Both the position numbers and the translations under genes were made by a program. From an uncultured Clostridia bacterium (GTDB taxonomy: Bacteria > Bacillota > Clostridia > Oscillospirales > Acutalibacteraceae), in contig CAMKOU010000005.1 in assembly GCA_946414505.1 (NCBI GenBank), positions 1-38,348 of the forward strand: a stretch of 38,348 bases of DNA, written 5' to 3'. Below are positions 1 to 10,525 of the stretch, in pieces (the first letter of the stretch is position 1; each line of letters opens with the position of its first letter). A model generated the notes under the pieces. It ran no database searches. It was not told the DNA's origin and saw only the letters and a list, made by a program, of their open reading frames with translations.

Positions 1-2
1 AC

Positions 3-38
3 CTGAATTATGCGGTATTGCCTAAAAAACGCGAATGA
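3..38 (+). CDS. possible 3' end of an upstream CDS (...LNYAVLPKKRE*)
   Basis: Open frame from the window edge to TGA at 36-38, followed by a terminator-like hairpin. Very short, so weakly supported. Confidence 0.3.
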   Translation: MNYAVLPKKRE

Positions 39-56
39 TCGTCATATAAACGTTCA

Positions 57-103
57 AAAATACGCCTCCCGGTAACCGCAGCGGTAATCGGGAGGCGTAT
101 TTT
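57..103. terminator. bidirectional Rho-independent terminator
   Basis: AAAA-TACGCCTCCCG (61-71) ... CGGGAGGCGTA (89-99)-TTTT, a perfect 11-bp stem flanked by A and T runs. Inner stem ACCG-CAG-CGGT. Lies upstream of the 3' end of the - strand rnhA. Confidence 0.85.
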
Positions 104-238
104 ACTGTATAAGTGAAGGATGTACTGTCTTTCCTCAAACGCAGACATGATGCCCGTGACAGGAAAAGCACAGCCTTGCCTTTTCGCAGCAGATCAGCAT
201 CGTTCGTATATCTTTATTATAATTGCCATATACTGTAA

Positions 239-676
239 TTAACTAAACTTTTTGCTCTCCGCCACCGCTAACCGGTCACAGCGCTCGTTTTCCGGATGTC
301 CGGCATGTCCTTTGACCCAGATGATTTCTACGGCATGTCTGTCGTACAATGCCAGCAGCTCTTCCCACAGCTCGGGGTTGAGCGCGGGTTCCTTTTTGTT
401 GCGCATCCAGCCGTTTGCCTGCCATTTTTTTGCCCAGCCGAGCTTGAGTGCGTTGCAGACATATTGTGAGTCGCTGTACAGAGTGACCTCACACGGCTCT
501 TTTAATGCCTTTAGTCCGTAAATAACAGCCGAAAGCTCCATGCGATTGTTCGTGGTATTCGCTTCGCCGCCCGATAATTCCTTTTCCACACCGTTATACC
601 GCAAAATCGCACCCCAGCCGCCCGGACCCGGATTTCCGCTGCACGCGCCGTCGGTAAATAAATCTACATGCTTCAT
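239..676 (-). CDS. rnhA: ribonuclease HI
   Basis: 145 aa, [27 protein letters not shown]..., ...[13 protein letters not shown]..., ...[17 protein letters not shown]: classic RNase HI motifs. Confidence 0.97.
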   Translation of the reverse strand: MKHVDLFTDGACSGNPGPGGWGAILRYNGVEKELSGGEANTTNNRMELSAVIYGLKALKEPCEVTLYSDSQYVCNALKLGWAKKWQANGWMRNKKEPALNPELWEELLALYDRHAVEIIWVKGHAGHPENERCDRLAVAESKKFS

Positions 677-711
677 AATGACCTTCCTTGTTGACTATCA
701 GATATACTTAA

Positions 712-740
712 ATCTACCATAGATTTGAAAGAAAGGCAAG
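712..740 (-). promoter_or_regulatory. candidate sigma-A promoter for rnhA
   Basis: On the - strand, TTGCCT (740-735), 17-bp spacer, TAGATT (717-712). Confidence 0.45.
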
Positions 741-788
741 AAAAAACTGAAAAATCGACCTCAAAAGAGCTATAATTCTTTTACGTTA

Positions 789-818
789 TTGACAGAACAG
801 GGCAAATTGAGGTAAAAT
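789..818 (+). promoter_or_regulatory. candidate sigma-A promoter for RNase J
   Basis: TTGACA (789-794), 18-bp spacer, TAAAAT (813-818). Confidence 0.55.
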
Positions 819-898
819 AAACTGAATATGTATACTGGGTCAAAGTATACGAAAAATTAGAAACGGAAAAATTCGGATCGTAATGGAGGTATTTTTTT

Positions 899-2701
899 GT
901 GAGTGAAAAAACTCGAAAAATGAATTTTAAACTAAAACGCAACCGTCCGGTTCCCAATCATATGAATCGCCAAGGTAACGACAGCAAGCCCAAACACAAA
1001 AAACCAAACGCCAAAACCGGCAAACCGGTAAAGCCCGTCAAAAAACCGCCGGTCAGGGTATCCTTTTTGGGCGGCTTGAATGAGATCGGCAAAAACATCA
1101 CGCTGATTGAGTGCGAGGGCGATATTATCATCATCGACTGCGGCATGGCGTTTCCGGACGGCGATATGCTCGGCGTGGATTTGGTGATCCCCGATTTTAC
1201 CTATATCGAGCAGAATGTGAATCGTGTACGCGGCATCGTGCTGACCCACGGACACGAGGATCACATCGGCGGATTGCCGTTTTTGCTCTCCAAGGTCAAC
1301 GTGCCTCTCTTCGGCACGCCGCTGACGCTGGGCTTGGTGGAAAACAAACTGCGTGAGCACAGTCTTATCAATAAGGTAAAAATGAATGTCGTTCATGCGG
1401 GCAGCACCATCCGGCTCGGCTGCATGGAGGTCAAGTTCCTCCATGTCAACCATTCTATTCCCGATGCAGTCGGCTTCGCCATCAAAACGCCGGGCGGTAC
1501 GCTGGTGCACACAGGCGACTTTAAAATAGACTGCACACCCATCAGCGGTGAAACCATCGACCTTTCGGGCTTTGCCAAGGTCGGCGACGAGGGCGTGCTG
1601 GCACTGCTTGCCGAAAGCACCAACGCCGAACGTCCCGGCTTTACACCCACCGAGCAAATGGTGTCGGAAAGCCTGGACAGCCTGTTTCGCAAGGCAGAAA
1701 ACTACCGCATTATTATCGCTACCTTTGCTTCCAATGTCAACCGTGTGCAGCAAATCATCAACTGTGCCGAAAAATACGGCAGAAAGGTGGCGTTCTCGGG
1801 CAGAAGCATGGTGACGTATATGGATGTCGCCGGCAAGCTGGGCTATTTGCAGATCCCGAAAAACTTATTAATTGATATTGATATGCTGAAAAAATACCCG
1901 CCCGAGCAAATTGTGCTGATCACCACCGGCAGCCAGGGCGAGCCGATGAGCGCCCTGTCGCGCATGGCCTATTCCGATCACCGCAAGGTGATGGTCGGCG
2001 AGGGCGACTTCATCATTATTTCGGCAAATCCGATTCCCGGCAACGAAAAATCTGTCGGCAACATCGTCGATGAACTGCTCAAGCGCGGCTGCAAGGTGAT
2101 CTACGAGTCCATGTACGAGGTGCATGTGTCCGGCCACGCGTGCCAGGAGGAGTTGAAGCTGATGCACCGTCTGGTGCGTCCGAAGTACTTTATTCCCGTG
2201 CACGGCGAGCAAAAGCATCTGCGCAAGCACGCCGAGCTGGCGGAGTTTTTGGGCATGGATAAAAAACACATTTATCTTGCCGACATCGGCGACACCGTGG
2301 AAATCTGCGACGACTATATGAAGCCGGTCGACAAGGTGCCGGCAGGCAGAGTATTTGTGGACGGCTTGGGCGTCGGCGATGTGGGCAGCATCGTCCTGCG
2401 CGACAGAAAGCATTTGGCACAGGACGGTCTGTTGATCATCGTGGCTTCACTGGATGTATACGACGGTCACGTGATCAGCGGTCCCGACATTGTTTCGCGC
2501 GGCTTTGTGTATGTTCGCGAAAGCGAGGATCTGCTTGAAGAGGTGCGTCAGCTCGCGCTGAGCATTCTCGAGGATTGTGCCGAAAAGAATATCCATGAAT
2601 GGGGCGACATTAAAAACCGGCTGAGAGAAAATATTTCGCGGCGTATCTCTCAACGCACCCACCGTACGCCGATGATTCTTCCAATTTTACAGGAGGTATA
2701 A
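899..2701 (+). CDS. rnj: ribonuclease J (metallo-beta-lactamase/beta-CASP RNase) with a basic N-terminal extension
   Basis: 600 aa; VSFLGGLNEIGKN, LTHGHEDHIGGLP, HTGDFKID, VHVSGHACQEELKLM, PVHGEQKHLRKHAELA. GTG start with GGAGG at 884-888. Confidence 0.95.
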   Translation: MSEKTRKMNFKLKRNRPVPNHMNRQGNDSKPKHKKPNAKTGKPVKPVKKPPVRVSFLGGLNEIGKNITLIECEGDIIIIDCGMAFPDGDMLGVDLVIPDFTYIEQNVNRVRGIVLTHGHEDHIGGLPFLLSKVNVPLFGTPLTLGLVENKLREHSLINKVKMNVVHAGSTIRLGCMEVKFLHVNHSIPDAVGFAIKTPGGTLVHTGDFKIDCTPISGETIDLSGFAKVGDEGVLALLAESTNAERPGFTPTEQMVSESLDSLFRKAENYRIIIATFASNVNRVQQIINCAEKYGRKVAFSGRSMVTYMDVAGKLGYLQIPKNLLIDIDMLKKYPPEQIVLITTGSQGEPMSALSRMAYSDHRKVMVGEGDFIIISANPIPGNEKSVGNIVDELLKRGCKVIYESMYEVHVSGHACQEELKLMHRLVRPKYFIPVHGEQKHLRKHAELAEFLGMDKKHIYLADIGDTVEICDDYMKPVDKVPAGRVFVDGLGVGDVGSIVLRDRKHLAQDGLLIIVASLDVYDGHVISGPDIVSRGFVYVRESEDLLEEVRQLALSILEDCAEKNIHEWGDIKNRLRENISRRISQRTHRTPMILPILQEV

Positions 2702-2740
2702 CGTTAACTTTTACGTATTTTATGGAAACAGGGTATTAAT

Positions 2741-4696
2741 ATGAAAAGAAAGCTTTGGACATTGACCCCTTGGTTTTTGATTTTTGGGTTGGTAATGCTC
2801 TTAATGGCAACCTTTATCAGCACCTACAACACCGGACTGTTCTATCTGGAACTGGGTATAACGGTGTTGGCGATTGGCGCGGTGATCATGCTGTCGCTGC
2901 GGTTTCGGAACTACGTCCGGTCAACGGTGCGTTCTACCGTAGAGCATTATACGGGCTTTGACGCCGATTATTTTGAAAAATATCCCTATCCTGTCGCGGT
3001 GACCGGTCCCAACGGCGATATCGTGTGGACAAACAAACTCTTTTTCCAAGCCTTTGGTGACGGAAAGGGCTGCGAAGGCGACGACATCAACGGCTATTTG
3101 CCCGGCTATTCTATCCTCGATATCACCGACCGCGCGGGTGTAGATATCTCCCTTAACCAAAAAGAGTATACGGTATATGTTATTTCCAACAGCGACGGCA
3201 GTGCGGTGTGCCATTTTATCGAGGACACCGAATACAAGCAGGCGGCGCGTGCGCTCTATGCCAACATGCCCGCCGTGGCGCTGATCCGATTTGACAATGC
3301 CGAGGATTTTTATACCGATTCCGATGAATCCTATTCCAACGTTCTCATTTCGGTAGAGGCGAATATTCAGGGCTGGGCAACCGACTTCAACGGCTTGTAC
3401 AAACGCCTTGGCAGCAACCAGTATATGATCATTTTCCGCGATGCGGACATCGAAAAGATGATCGAGCAAAAGTTCCCTGTCCTCAAAAACGTGCGCTCCG
3501 TCAGCGCCAACCGTCACATCGCCACCATTTCGGTTGGCTTGTGCCGCGGTGAAAAGCTGGTGCGCGACAGCGAAATGAGTGCGCGTAAGGCGCTGGAAAT
3601 GGCGCTGGGCAGAGGCGGCGACCAGGTGGCGATCATCCGTGACGGCAACTATGAATTCTACGGCGGCACTGCCGCGGCGACCGAAAAAGTCAGCAAGGTG
3701 CGTATGCGCGTGATTGCCAATGCCATCAGCCGCGCGGTCAACGACGCTGACAAGGTGTACATCATGGGACACCGCTTTTCCGATTTGGACTGCGTGGGCG
3801 CCGCGATCGGTATGCAATGTGTGATGGAGCGGTCCTTTAAGCGCTACAGCAAGATAGTGATCAACAAAACGACTTCCATGGCGCAAATGCTGATCGACTA
3901 TGCCGACGAGCGGATGGAAAGCAACATTTTCATTACGCCCGAGGAGGCTTTGAAGGGCGTTACCTCCAAATCGCTGCTGATTATTGTGGACACACATCTG
4001 AAAACCTCTCTCGAAAGCATCGAGCTTTACGAACGGTGCAAGCGCGTGGTTGTCATTGACCACCACCGCCGCGCCGTCAACTTCATTGACAACGCGCTGG
4101 TGTTCTGCCACGAACCCTCGGCGTCCTCCGCCTGTGAAATGTGCTGTGAGATCATCAGCTATCTCGACGACAGGGCGTTGGGTTACATTCAGGCGGACGC
4201 CATGCTGGCAGGCATCATGCTCGACACGAAAAACTTTGTCATGAAAACAGGCGTGCGTACCTTTGAGGCGGCTGCATACCTGCGGCGCAAGGGCGCCAAT
4301 ACGCTGACCGTTAAGGAGATGTTCTCCGGCAGCATCGAAACCTATCGCGAAAAGGTGGACATCGTATGCCGCAGTCAAATCCAAAACGGCTGTGCGGTGT
4401 CTACCTCCGAACGCACCGACGGCGACGTGCGGCTGGCAGCGGCACAGGCAGCGGATGAAATGCTTTCGCTGACCGGCGTTTCCGCGTCGTTCGTCATTTT
4501 CCCCGACAAAGATCATATCAATATTTCCGCCCGCAGTTACGGCAGGATCAATGTGCAGGTCATTATGGAAAAGCTGGGCGGCGGCGGTCATCAAACCATG
4601 GCGGCAACACAGCTGTATAACACCACCCTGGAACAGGCGCAGCAGCAGTTACAAGCTGCCATTCACGAAGCACTGCAGGACAATCCGCAGGAATAG
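2741..4696 (+). CDS. gdpP: cyclic-di-AMP phosphodiesterase GdpP (PAS, degenerate GGDEF, DHH/DHHA1)
   Basis: 651 aa; N-terminal TM helices, IMGHRFSDLDCVGAAIGM, VIDHHRRA, GGGGHQTMAA. Canonical position upstream of rplI-dnaB. Confidence 0.95.
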   Translation: MKRKLWTLTPWFLIFGLVMLLMATFISTYNTGLFYLELGITVLAIGAVIMLSLRFRNYVRSTVRSTVEHYTGFDADYFEKYPYPVAVTGPNGDIVWTNKLFFQAFGDGKGCEGDDINGYLPGYSILDITDRAGVDISLNQKEYTVYVISNSDGSAVCHFIEDTEYKQAARALYANMPAVALIRFDNAEDFYTDSDESYSNVLISVEANIQGWATDFNGLYKRLGSNQYMIIFRDADIEKMIEQKFPVLKNVRSVSANRHIATISVGLCRGEKLVRDSEMSARKALEMALGRGGDQVAIIRDGNYEFYGGTAAATEKVSKVRMRVIANAISRAVNDADKVYIMGHRFSDLDCVGAAIGMQCVMERSFKRYSKIVINKTTSMAQMLIDYADERMESNIFITPEEALKGVTSKSLLIIVDTHLKTSLESIELYERCKRVVVIDHHRRAVNFIDNALVFCHEPSASSACEMCCEIISYLDDRALGYIQADAMLAGIMLDTKNFVMKTGVRTFEAAAYLRRKGANTLTVKEMFSGSIETYREKVDIVCRSQIQNGCAVSTSERTDGDVRLAAAQAADEMLSLTGVSASFVIFPDKDHINISARSYGRINVQVIMEKLGGGGHQTMAATQLYNTTLEQAQQQLQAAIHEALQDNPQE

Positions 4697-4723
4697 CGGA
4701 TACAACATAAAGGAGTCAAACAC

Positions 4724-5170
4724 ATGAAAGTCATTTTATTACAGGATGTAAAATCTCTGGGCAAAAGGGGCGAGCTGGTAGAAGCCTCCGACGGCTACGC
4801 CCGCAATTATCTGCTGCCCCGCAAAATTGCCAAGGAAGCTAACGCGCAGGCGATGAACGAATACAAAAACGCCGAAAATTCCAAGAACTACAAGATCGCC
4901 ACACAAAAGGCGCAGGCGGAAGCCGACAAAGCCAGGCTGGAGGGCAAGGTGTTCCGCATGACCGCGCGTGCCGGTCAGGGCGGAAAGCTGTTTGGCAGCA
5001 TCACCTCCAAGCAGGTTGCCGAGGAAATCAAAAAGCAGTATAACATCACTGTGGACAAGCGCAAGGTGGTGCTTGAAAGCGATATCAAGGAATACGGTAC
5101 CTACAAGGCGGAGGTCAAGCTGTTTACCGGCATCACCGCCCACATCGACGTACAGGTAAGCGAGGCGTAA
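4724..5170 (+). CDS. rplI: 50S ribosomal protein L9
   Basis: 148 aa; MKVILLQDVKSLGKRGELVEASDGYARNYLLPRKIA. Confidence 0.98.
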   Translation: MKVILLQDVKSLGKRGELVEASDGYARNYLLPRKIAKEANAQAMNEYKNAENSKNYKIATQKAQAEADKARLEGKVFRMTARAGQGGKLFGSITSKQVAEEIKKQYNITVDKRKVVLESDIKEYGTYKAEVKLFTGITAHIDVQVSEA

Positions 5171-5205
5171 CACGCTGTTTGCAACGCTAGCAATGGAAAG
5201 TAACT

Positions 5206-6579
5206 ATGGCTGATTCATTTTTTTCCGGCGAGTACAACCCTGCCAATTTGCCCTACAGTGCGGAGGCAGAGCAGGCGGTCTTAGGTGCGATCATTATTGA
5301 TAACGCCATGTTCGACAATGTGCTCGACCATGTCAAAAACCCCGACTACTTCTATATTTCCCTGCACAAGCTGATTTTTGAAGCGATGCAGGAAATGATG
5401 AACTTCGGACGGGCGATCGACTTTGTCACGCTGCTGGATAAACTACAACAGAATAGCGGCTTTGAGGAGGCAACGGGCAAAACCTATCTGGTGGATCTGG
5501 TCAACAATTGTCCCGCGCCGTCCAACGCCGAAGCCTACGCGAAAATTGTCGCAGACAAGTACCGGCTGCGCCGTTTGATCACCGCTTCACGCGAAAACAT
5601 CGACGACGCCGCCAATGCCGAGGACGATGCCGCCGTCTTGCTTGATGCCGCCGAACAGCGGATCTTCGATATCCGCAGCGGCAACGAAAAAGGGGGTCTG
5701 GAACGCCTCAGCTCGGTGCTGCTGCAAACCTTTGAACGGCTGGATTCGCTCAACCGTGACGCGGATGAAAGCGTGCGGCCCGTTTCCACCGGCATCGGCG
5801 ACTTGGATCGCGTCATCACAGGACTCAACCGCTCCGACCTCATCCTGCTCGCGGCTCGTCCCGGTATGGGTAAAACCAGCTTTGCGCTCAACATCGCCCG
5901 CAATGTGGCGTGTCAAAGCAAAAAAGCGGTGGCGTTTTTCTCACTGGAAATGTCCAAGGAACAGCTCGCGAGCCGTTTGCTGTCCTCCGAGGCATTGGTC
6001 GGCGGCACCAAGCTGCGTTCGGGCAAGCTGACCGATGAGGAATGGCAGCGTCTGATACCTGCCAGCGACATTCTTAAAAACGCCAATATGTATATCGACG
6101 ACACACCCGGCATCACCATTACCGAAATGAAGTCCCGTCTGCGCCGTCTGCGCGAGCTGGATTTGGTGGTCGTGGACTATTTGCAGCTGATGTCGAGCAC
6201 CCGCCGTATTGAAAGCCGTGTCAATGAGATCTCGGAAATCACCCGCAGCCTGAAAATCATGGCGAAGGAATTAAATGTTCCCGTTATCACGCTGTCACAG
6301 CTGTCGCGTGCCTCGGAGCAGCGACCCGATCACCGGCCGCAGCTCTCCGATCTGCGCGATTCCGGTTCGATCGAGCAGGACGCCGATATCGTACTGTTTT
6401 TGTACCGTGAAGGTTACTACGATAAAAACAGCGACGACGACGCGGCTGCACCGGCGGTGGACGTCAATTCCGGCGAGTGCATCGTCGCCAAAAACCGTCA
6501 CGGTGAAATGAACACCGTCAAGCTGCACTGGCAGGGCGAGTTTATGCGTTTTACCGACGTGGAGACGCGCTATGATTGA
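5206..6579 (+). CDS. dnaB: replicative DNA helicase DnaB
   Basis: 457 aa; LPYSAEAEQAVLGAIIID, LAARPGMGKTSFALNIA, VVDYLQLM, LSQLSRASEQRPDHRPQLSDLRDSGSIEQDAD. Uninterrupted, no intein. Confidence 0.98.
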   Translation: MADSFFSGEYNPANLPYSAEAEQAVLGAIIIDNAMFDNVLDHVKNPDYFYISLHKLIFEAMQEMMNFGRAIDFVTLLDKLQQNSGFEEATGKTYLVDLVNNCPAPSNAEAYAKIVADKYRLRRLITASRENIDDAANAEDDAAVLLDAAEQRIFDIRSGNEKGGLERLSSVLLQTFERLDSLNRDADESVRPVSTGIGDLDRVITGLNRSDLILLAARPGMGKTSFALNIARNVACQSKKAVAFFSLEMSKEQLASRLLSSEALVGGTKLRSGKLTDEEWQRLIPASDILKNANMYIDDTPGITITEMKSRLRRLRELDLVVVDYLQLMSSTRRIESRVNEISEITRSLKIMAKELNVPVITLSQLSRASEQRPDHRPQLSDLRDSGSIEQDADIVLFLYREGYYDKNSDDDAAAPAVDVNSGECIVAKNRHGEMNTVKLHWQGEFMRFTDVETRYD

Positions 6580-7843
6580 TACCGTCAGACGTACCATTGA
6601 CCGCTTTCGGATGCTGTCACCCGGCAGTCATGTGGTGGTCGCCCTTTCCGGCGGCGCCGATTCCGTGGCGCTGCTGCACAGTCTATATTCATTAAAAGAA
6701 ATATATCAATTGGAGCTGTCCGCCGCTCACCTCAACCACGGCATTCGCGGGGCAGAGGCTCAGCGTGACGAACAGTTTTGTAAAATTCTCTGTGAGAAAT
6801 ATAATTTACCGCTCTACACCGCCTTTGCGGACATCCCTGCGCTTGCCCGACAGCAAAAAATCGGCGAGGAGCTGTGCGGCAGAAACGAACGCTATCGCTG
6901 GTTTGCAGCGCTTTCCGCGCAGCTGCACGCGCAAGTCGCCACTGCCCACACCGCGAGTGACAACGCCGAAACGTTGCTGCTGCACCTCACGCGCGGCATG
7001 TCTTTGTCCGGTGCGTCCGGCATTCCGCCCGTCAGGGGCAACATCATCCGTCCGCTGTTGTTTTGCACACGAGAGGAAATAGAAGCCTACTGCGCGGATC
7101 ATGGCTTGACGTATGTCACCGACAGCACCAATCTCAGCGACGATTACACGCGCAACAAAATCCGCCATCAGGTGATGCCGGCGCTGAAAGCGATCAATCC
7201 TGCCATGGAGCAGGCAGTCAGCCGGTTTTGTGAAAGCGCCGCAGCTGCCGACGCCTATTTGCAGGCACAGGCGGAACAGCTGCTGCAACAGGCGCACACG
7301 GCTTACGGCTATCAGGCAGCTGTTTTGCTGCAAGCCCATACCGCCGTTTTACACACGGCGCTGGCGCGGCTTTGTCCCGTACCAACTGAAAACCGCTATT
7401 TACATCTGATGCATCACATTCTGCAATGCGGCGGAGCGGTGGATTTCGGCAACACCAAGGCGGTTTGCAAGCAAGGCATTTTGCGGTTTGCTACCAAAAC
7501 GACAGCTTTTCCGACCGGTGAGATCCCGCTGCAAGGTGCCATGCACTTTTCCTTTGGCGGAAAAACGGTCAACGCATCTATACATAATTCCGATAAAGAA
7601 ATAAATAACCTTGTATTCCGCACGAGGCGCGAGGGAGATCGCTTCACCTTCCCGAAACGCAACCTTACCAAGCCCTTGCGCAAGGCGCTCAACGAATACA
7701 AAGTCCCCGCTGAGCAGCGTGACTGCTTACTCCTGCTTTGTCAGGACAGCACGGTTTTGTGGTGCGAGCACCTCGGCTTTTCACAGCAGGGAAACGCTTT
7801 GGCGGCATCCAACGGTTTGCAAATACAGCTAACGAACACATAA
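6572..7843 (+). CDS. tilS: tRNA(Ile)-lysidine synthase TilS
   Basis: VVVALSGGADSVALLHSL (SGGxDS P-loop), LNHGIRGAEAQRDEQF, TDSTNLSDDYTRNKIRHQVMP. Overlaps dnaB by 8 bp. Confidence 0.95.
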   Translation: MIDTVRRTIDRFRMLSPGSHVVVALSGGADSVALLHSLYSLKEIYQLELSAAHLNHGIRGAEAQRDEQFCKILCEKYNLPLYTAFADIPALARQQKIGEELCGRNERYRWFAALSAQLHAQVATAHTASDNAETLLLHLTRGMSLSGASGIPPVRGNIIRPLLFCTREEIEAYCADHGLTYVTDSTNLSDDYTRNKIRHQVMPALKAINPAMEQAVSRFCESAAAADAYLQAQAEQLLQQAHTAYGYQAAVLLQAHTAVLHTALARLCPVPTENRYLHLMHHILQCGGAVDFGNTKAVCKQGILRFATKTTAFPTGEIPLQGAMHFSFGGKTVNASIHNSDKEINNLVFRTRREGDRFTFPKRNLTKPLRKALNEYKVPAEQRDCLLLLCQDSTVLWCEHLGFSQQGNALAASNGLQIQLTNT

Positions 7844-7858
7844 CGACAAAAAGGGGCA

Positions 7859-8404
7859 ATGATGATGCATAAGGACGTAGAAAGCATTTTGATTTCACAA
7901 GAAAAATTGGGAAAAATCGTGAAGTCACTTGCAAAACAAATTGAAAAAGATTATAATGGCAAGGAGTTCATCATGGTCGGTCTGCTGAAGGGCAGCATCG
8001 TATTTATGGCGGAGCTGATGACAAGGATCGATTTGGATTTTGAAATCGACTTTATGGTCGCTTCCAGCTACGGCGGCGGCACCGAAAGCTCCGGCAAGGT
8101 AAAAATCGTCAAGGATTTGTCGATATCTCCGAAGGATAAGGATATACTGATTGTAGAGGACATTGTTGACTCGGGCAACACCCTCAACTTTGTCATCAAT
8201 CATCTGGTGTCGGAAGGCGCCAATTCCGTTAAGGTATGTACGCTCTGCGACAAACCCAGCCGCCGCAAGGTACCGCTGACGCCTGACTACTGCGGCGCGG
8301 AGATCCCCGATGAATTTATTGTCGGTTTTGGCTTGGACTATGATGAAAAGTACCGTAATTTGCCCTATGTCGGCATTTTAAAGCGTTCTGTTTACGAATC
8401 GTAA
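7859..8404 (+). CDS. hpt: hypoxanthine phosphoribosyltransferase
   Basis: 181 aa; MVGLLKGSIVFMAELM, ILIVEDIVDSGNTL, FIVGFGLDYDEKYRNLPYVGIL. Confidence 0.96.
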   Translation: MMMHKDVESILISQEKLGKIVKSLAKQIEKDYNGKEFIMVGLLKGSIVFMAELMTRIDLDFEIDFMVASSYGGGTESSGKVKIVKDLSISPKDKDILIVEDIVDSGNTLNFVINHLVSEGANSVKVCTLCDKPSRRKVPLTPDYCGAEIPDEFIVGFGLDYDEKYRNLPYVGILKRSVYES

Positions 8405-8469
8405 ACCGTTACAGGTATTTGGACCCACAGCTTGTGATTTCAAATCAACCGAAAAAGGAGTGAAGTCCC

Positions 8470-10404
8470 ATGAACAATAAGAAAAAGGCACGCAATTTAT
8501 TGTTGTACTTAGGTATACCGATTTTGCTGATCATCATTGCGGCGATTTTTTTGAACTCGCGTCAGAGTGAACCGCCCAAAACCTCCACCCTGGTGCAGTA
8601 TTTTGCAGATGATATGGTGGAAAGCTACAGCATCAATTACGGCACCGGCGTAGTCGAAATCAAGCTCAAGGAAGGTAAGAGCGCCGTCAAAAACGGCGCC
8701 ACGGAAGACCAGAAGGCGATCAAGGCCGCCACCTCCAAAAAAGACGGGCACGAGGTGGTGAAGGGTCAGCTGGCGGATATCCGGCGTTTTCTCGACGACA
8801 TCCGCGAATATGACACCACCAAAAAGGTTCCGTATAATCTGGTGCGCGCCAGCGACAATTCGCTGCTGATCGACCTGATCCCCACGATTATCGTCGTGGT
8901 GATCTTCATCGGCGCATGGATATTCTTTATGCGGCGTATGGGCGGCGGCGGACTCGGCGGCCGTGAAATGAGCTTTGGCAAGGCGAAAATCAAAAATACC
9001 AACGACGAAAAACGCAAAACCACCTTTGACGACGTGGCAGGCGCGGACGAGGAAAAGGAAGAACTGCAAGAGGTTGTGGAATTCCTGAAAAATCCCGAAA
9101 AATTCAACAAGCTCGGCGCACGCATTCCCAAGGGCGTATTGTTGGTGGGACCTCCCGGTACCGGTAAAACCCTGCTGGCGCGTGCAGTGGCAGGCGAAGC
9201 AGGCGTGCCGTTCTTCTCCATTTCCGGCTCCGACTTTGTCGAGATGTTTGTCGGTGTCGGTGCGTCGCGTGTGCGCGACCTGTTTGACCAAGCCAAGAAA
9301 AACGCGCCCTGTATCATCTTCATCGACGAAATTGATGCAGTCGGCAGACAAAGAGGCGCCGGTCTCGGCGGCGGCAACGACGAGCGCGAGCAGACGCTGA
9401 ACCAATTGCTGGTGGAAATGGACGGCTTCGGCGTCAACGAAGGCGTCATCCTGATCGCCGCCACCAACCGTCCCGATGTGCTCGACCCCGCGCTGATGCG
9501 TCCGGGCAGATTTGACCGTCAAGTGGTCGTCAGCTATCCCGACATCAACGGTCGTGAGGCTATTTTGAAGGTGCACGCGCGCAAAAAGCCGCTGGCGCCC
9601 GACGTCAAGCTGAAAACCATCGCCAAAACCACGGCGGGCTTTACCGGCGCGGATTTGGAAAACCTGCTCAACGAGGCGGCGCTGCTGGCAGCGCGTGCCG
9701 ATAAAAAAGCCATCACCATGAAGGAGATCGAGGAAGCGACCATCAAGGTAGTGGTCGGCGCCGAAAAGAAATCCAAGGTGATGAGCGACAAGGAAAAGAA
9801 GCTGACCGCCTATCACGAAGCCGGTCACGCGATCTTGTTCGACAAGCTGGAAACACAGGATCCCGTGCATGAGATCTCCATCATTCCGCGCGGAATGGCG
9901 GGCGGTTACACCATGCCGCTGCCCACCGAGGATAAGTCCTACAACTCGCGCAACGAGATGATCGAAAGCATTGTGGTGGATCTCGGCGGCCGTGTTGCCG
10001 AGGCGATCATCCTTGGCGATATCTCCACCGGTGCGTCCAACGACATCGAAAAGGCAACCAAAACCGCCCGTGCCATGGTCACCAAGTACGGCATGACCAA
10101 GGAACTCGGCTGCATCAACTACGGCAGCGAGGACGGCAGTGTGTTCCTCGGCAGAGATTACGGCAGAACACAGGATTACAGCGAAGCCACTGCTGCAAAG
10201 ATCGACGCCTTGGTGCTGGAAATCGTCAACAGTGCCTACGAGCGCGCCGAGCAGATCCTGCGCGAAAACATCGACAAGCTGCATGAAATTGCCGCTTACC
10301 TGATGAAGCACGAAAAAATGGGCGCCGAGGACTTTGAAAAAGTCATGAACGGTACCTATGTCGAGCCGGTTGAAACGGACGATGAAGAAGAAGCGGACGA
10401 ATAA
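8470..10404 (+). CDS. ftsH: ATP-dependent zinc metalloprotease FtsH
   Basis: 644 aa; two TM segments, [52 protein letters not shown] zinc motif. Confidence 0.98.
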   Translation: MNNKKKARNLLLYLGIPILLIIIAAIFLNSRQSEPPKTSTLVQYFADDMVESYSINYGTGVVEIKLKEGKSAVKNGATEDQKAIKAATSKKDGHEVVKGQLADIRRFLDDIREYDTTKKVPYNLVRASDNSLLIDLIPTIIVVVIFIGAWIFFMRRMGGGGLGGREMSFGKAKIKNTNDEKRKTTFDDVAGADEEKEELQEVVEFLKNPEKFNKLGARIPKGVLLVGPPGTGKTLLARAVAGEAGVPFFSISGSDFVEMFVGVGASRVRDLFDQAKKNAPCIIFIDEIDAVGRQRGAGLGGGNDEREQTLNQLLVEMDGFGVNEGVILIAATNRPDVLDPALMRPGRFDRQVVVSYPDINGREAILKVHARKKPLAPDVKLKTIAKTTAGFTGADLENLLNEAALLAARADKKAITMKEIEEATIKVVVGAEKKSKVMSDKEKKLTAYHEAGHAILFDKLETQDPVHEISIIPRGMAGGYTMPLPTEDKSYNSRNEMIESIVVDLGGRVAEAIILGDISTGASNDIEKATKTARAMVTKYGMTKELGCINYGSEDGSVFLGRDYGRTQDYSEATAAKIDALVLEIVNSAYERAEQILRENIDKLHEIAAYLMKHEKMGAEDFEKVMNGTYVEPVETDDEEEADE

Positions 10405-10415
10405 ACAAGCGATAG

Positions 10416-10451
10416 GAGCGTTTCCCGACAGGAAGCGCTCTTATTTTTTCT
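10416..10451 (+). terminator. Rho-independent terminator after ftsH
   Basis: GAGCGTTTCC-CGACA-GGAAGCGCTC (one G-U wobble) followed by TTATTTTTTC. Confidence 0.8.
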
Positions 10452-10468
10452 ATTATTCTTTTTTCTTA

Positions 10469-10496
10469 TTTCAAACCTCTTTTTTTGTGCTACAAT
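10469..10496 (+). promoter_or_regulatory. candidate promoter for the dnaD-like gene
   Basis: TTTCAA, 16-bp spacer, TGC-TACAAT (extended -10). Confidence 0.4.
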
Positions 10497-10525
10497 AATA
10501 ATCCAACTTTGAAAGAGGTAATTGC

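Noticed and set aside
2921-4594. 557-aa ORF antisense to gdpP
   Set aside because: Composition (His/Val/Asp/Gly-rich) is typical of the complement of a GC3-biased gene; no recognisable motif, and gdpP on the other strand is certain.
8509-10311. 600-aa ORF antisense to ftsH
   Set aside because: Same codon-bias shadow effect over a certain ftsH gene.
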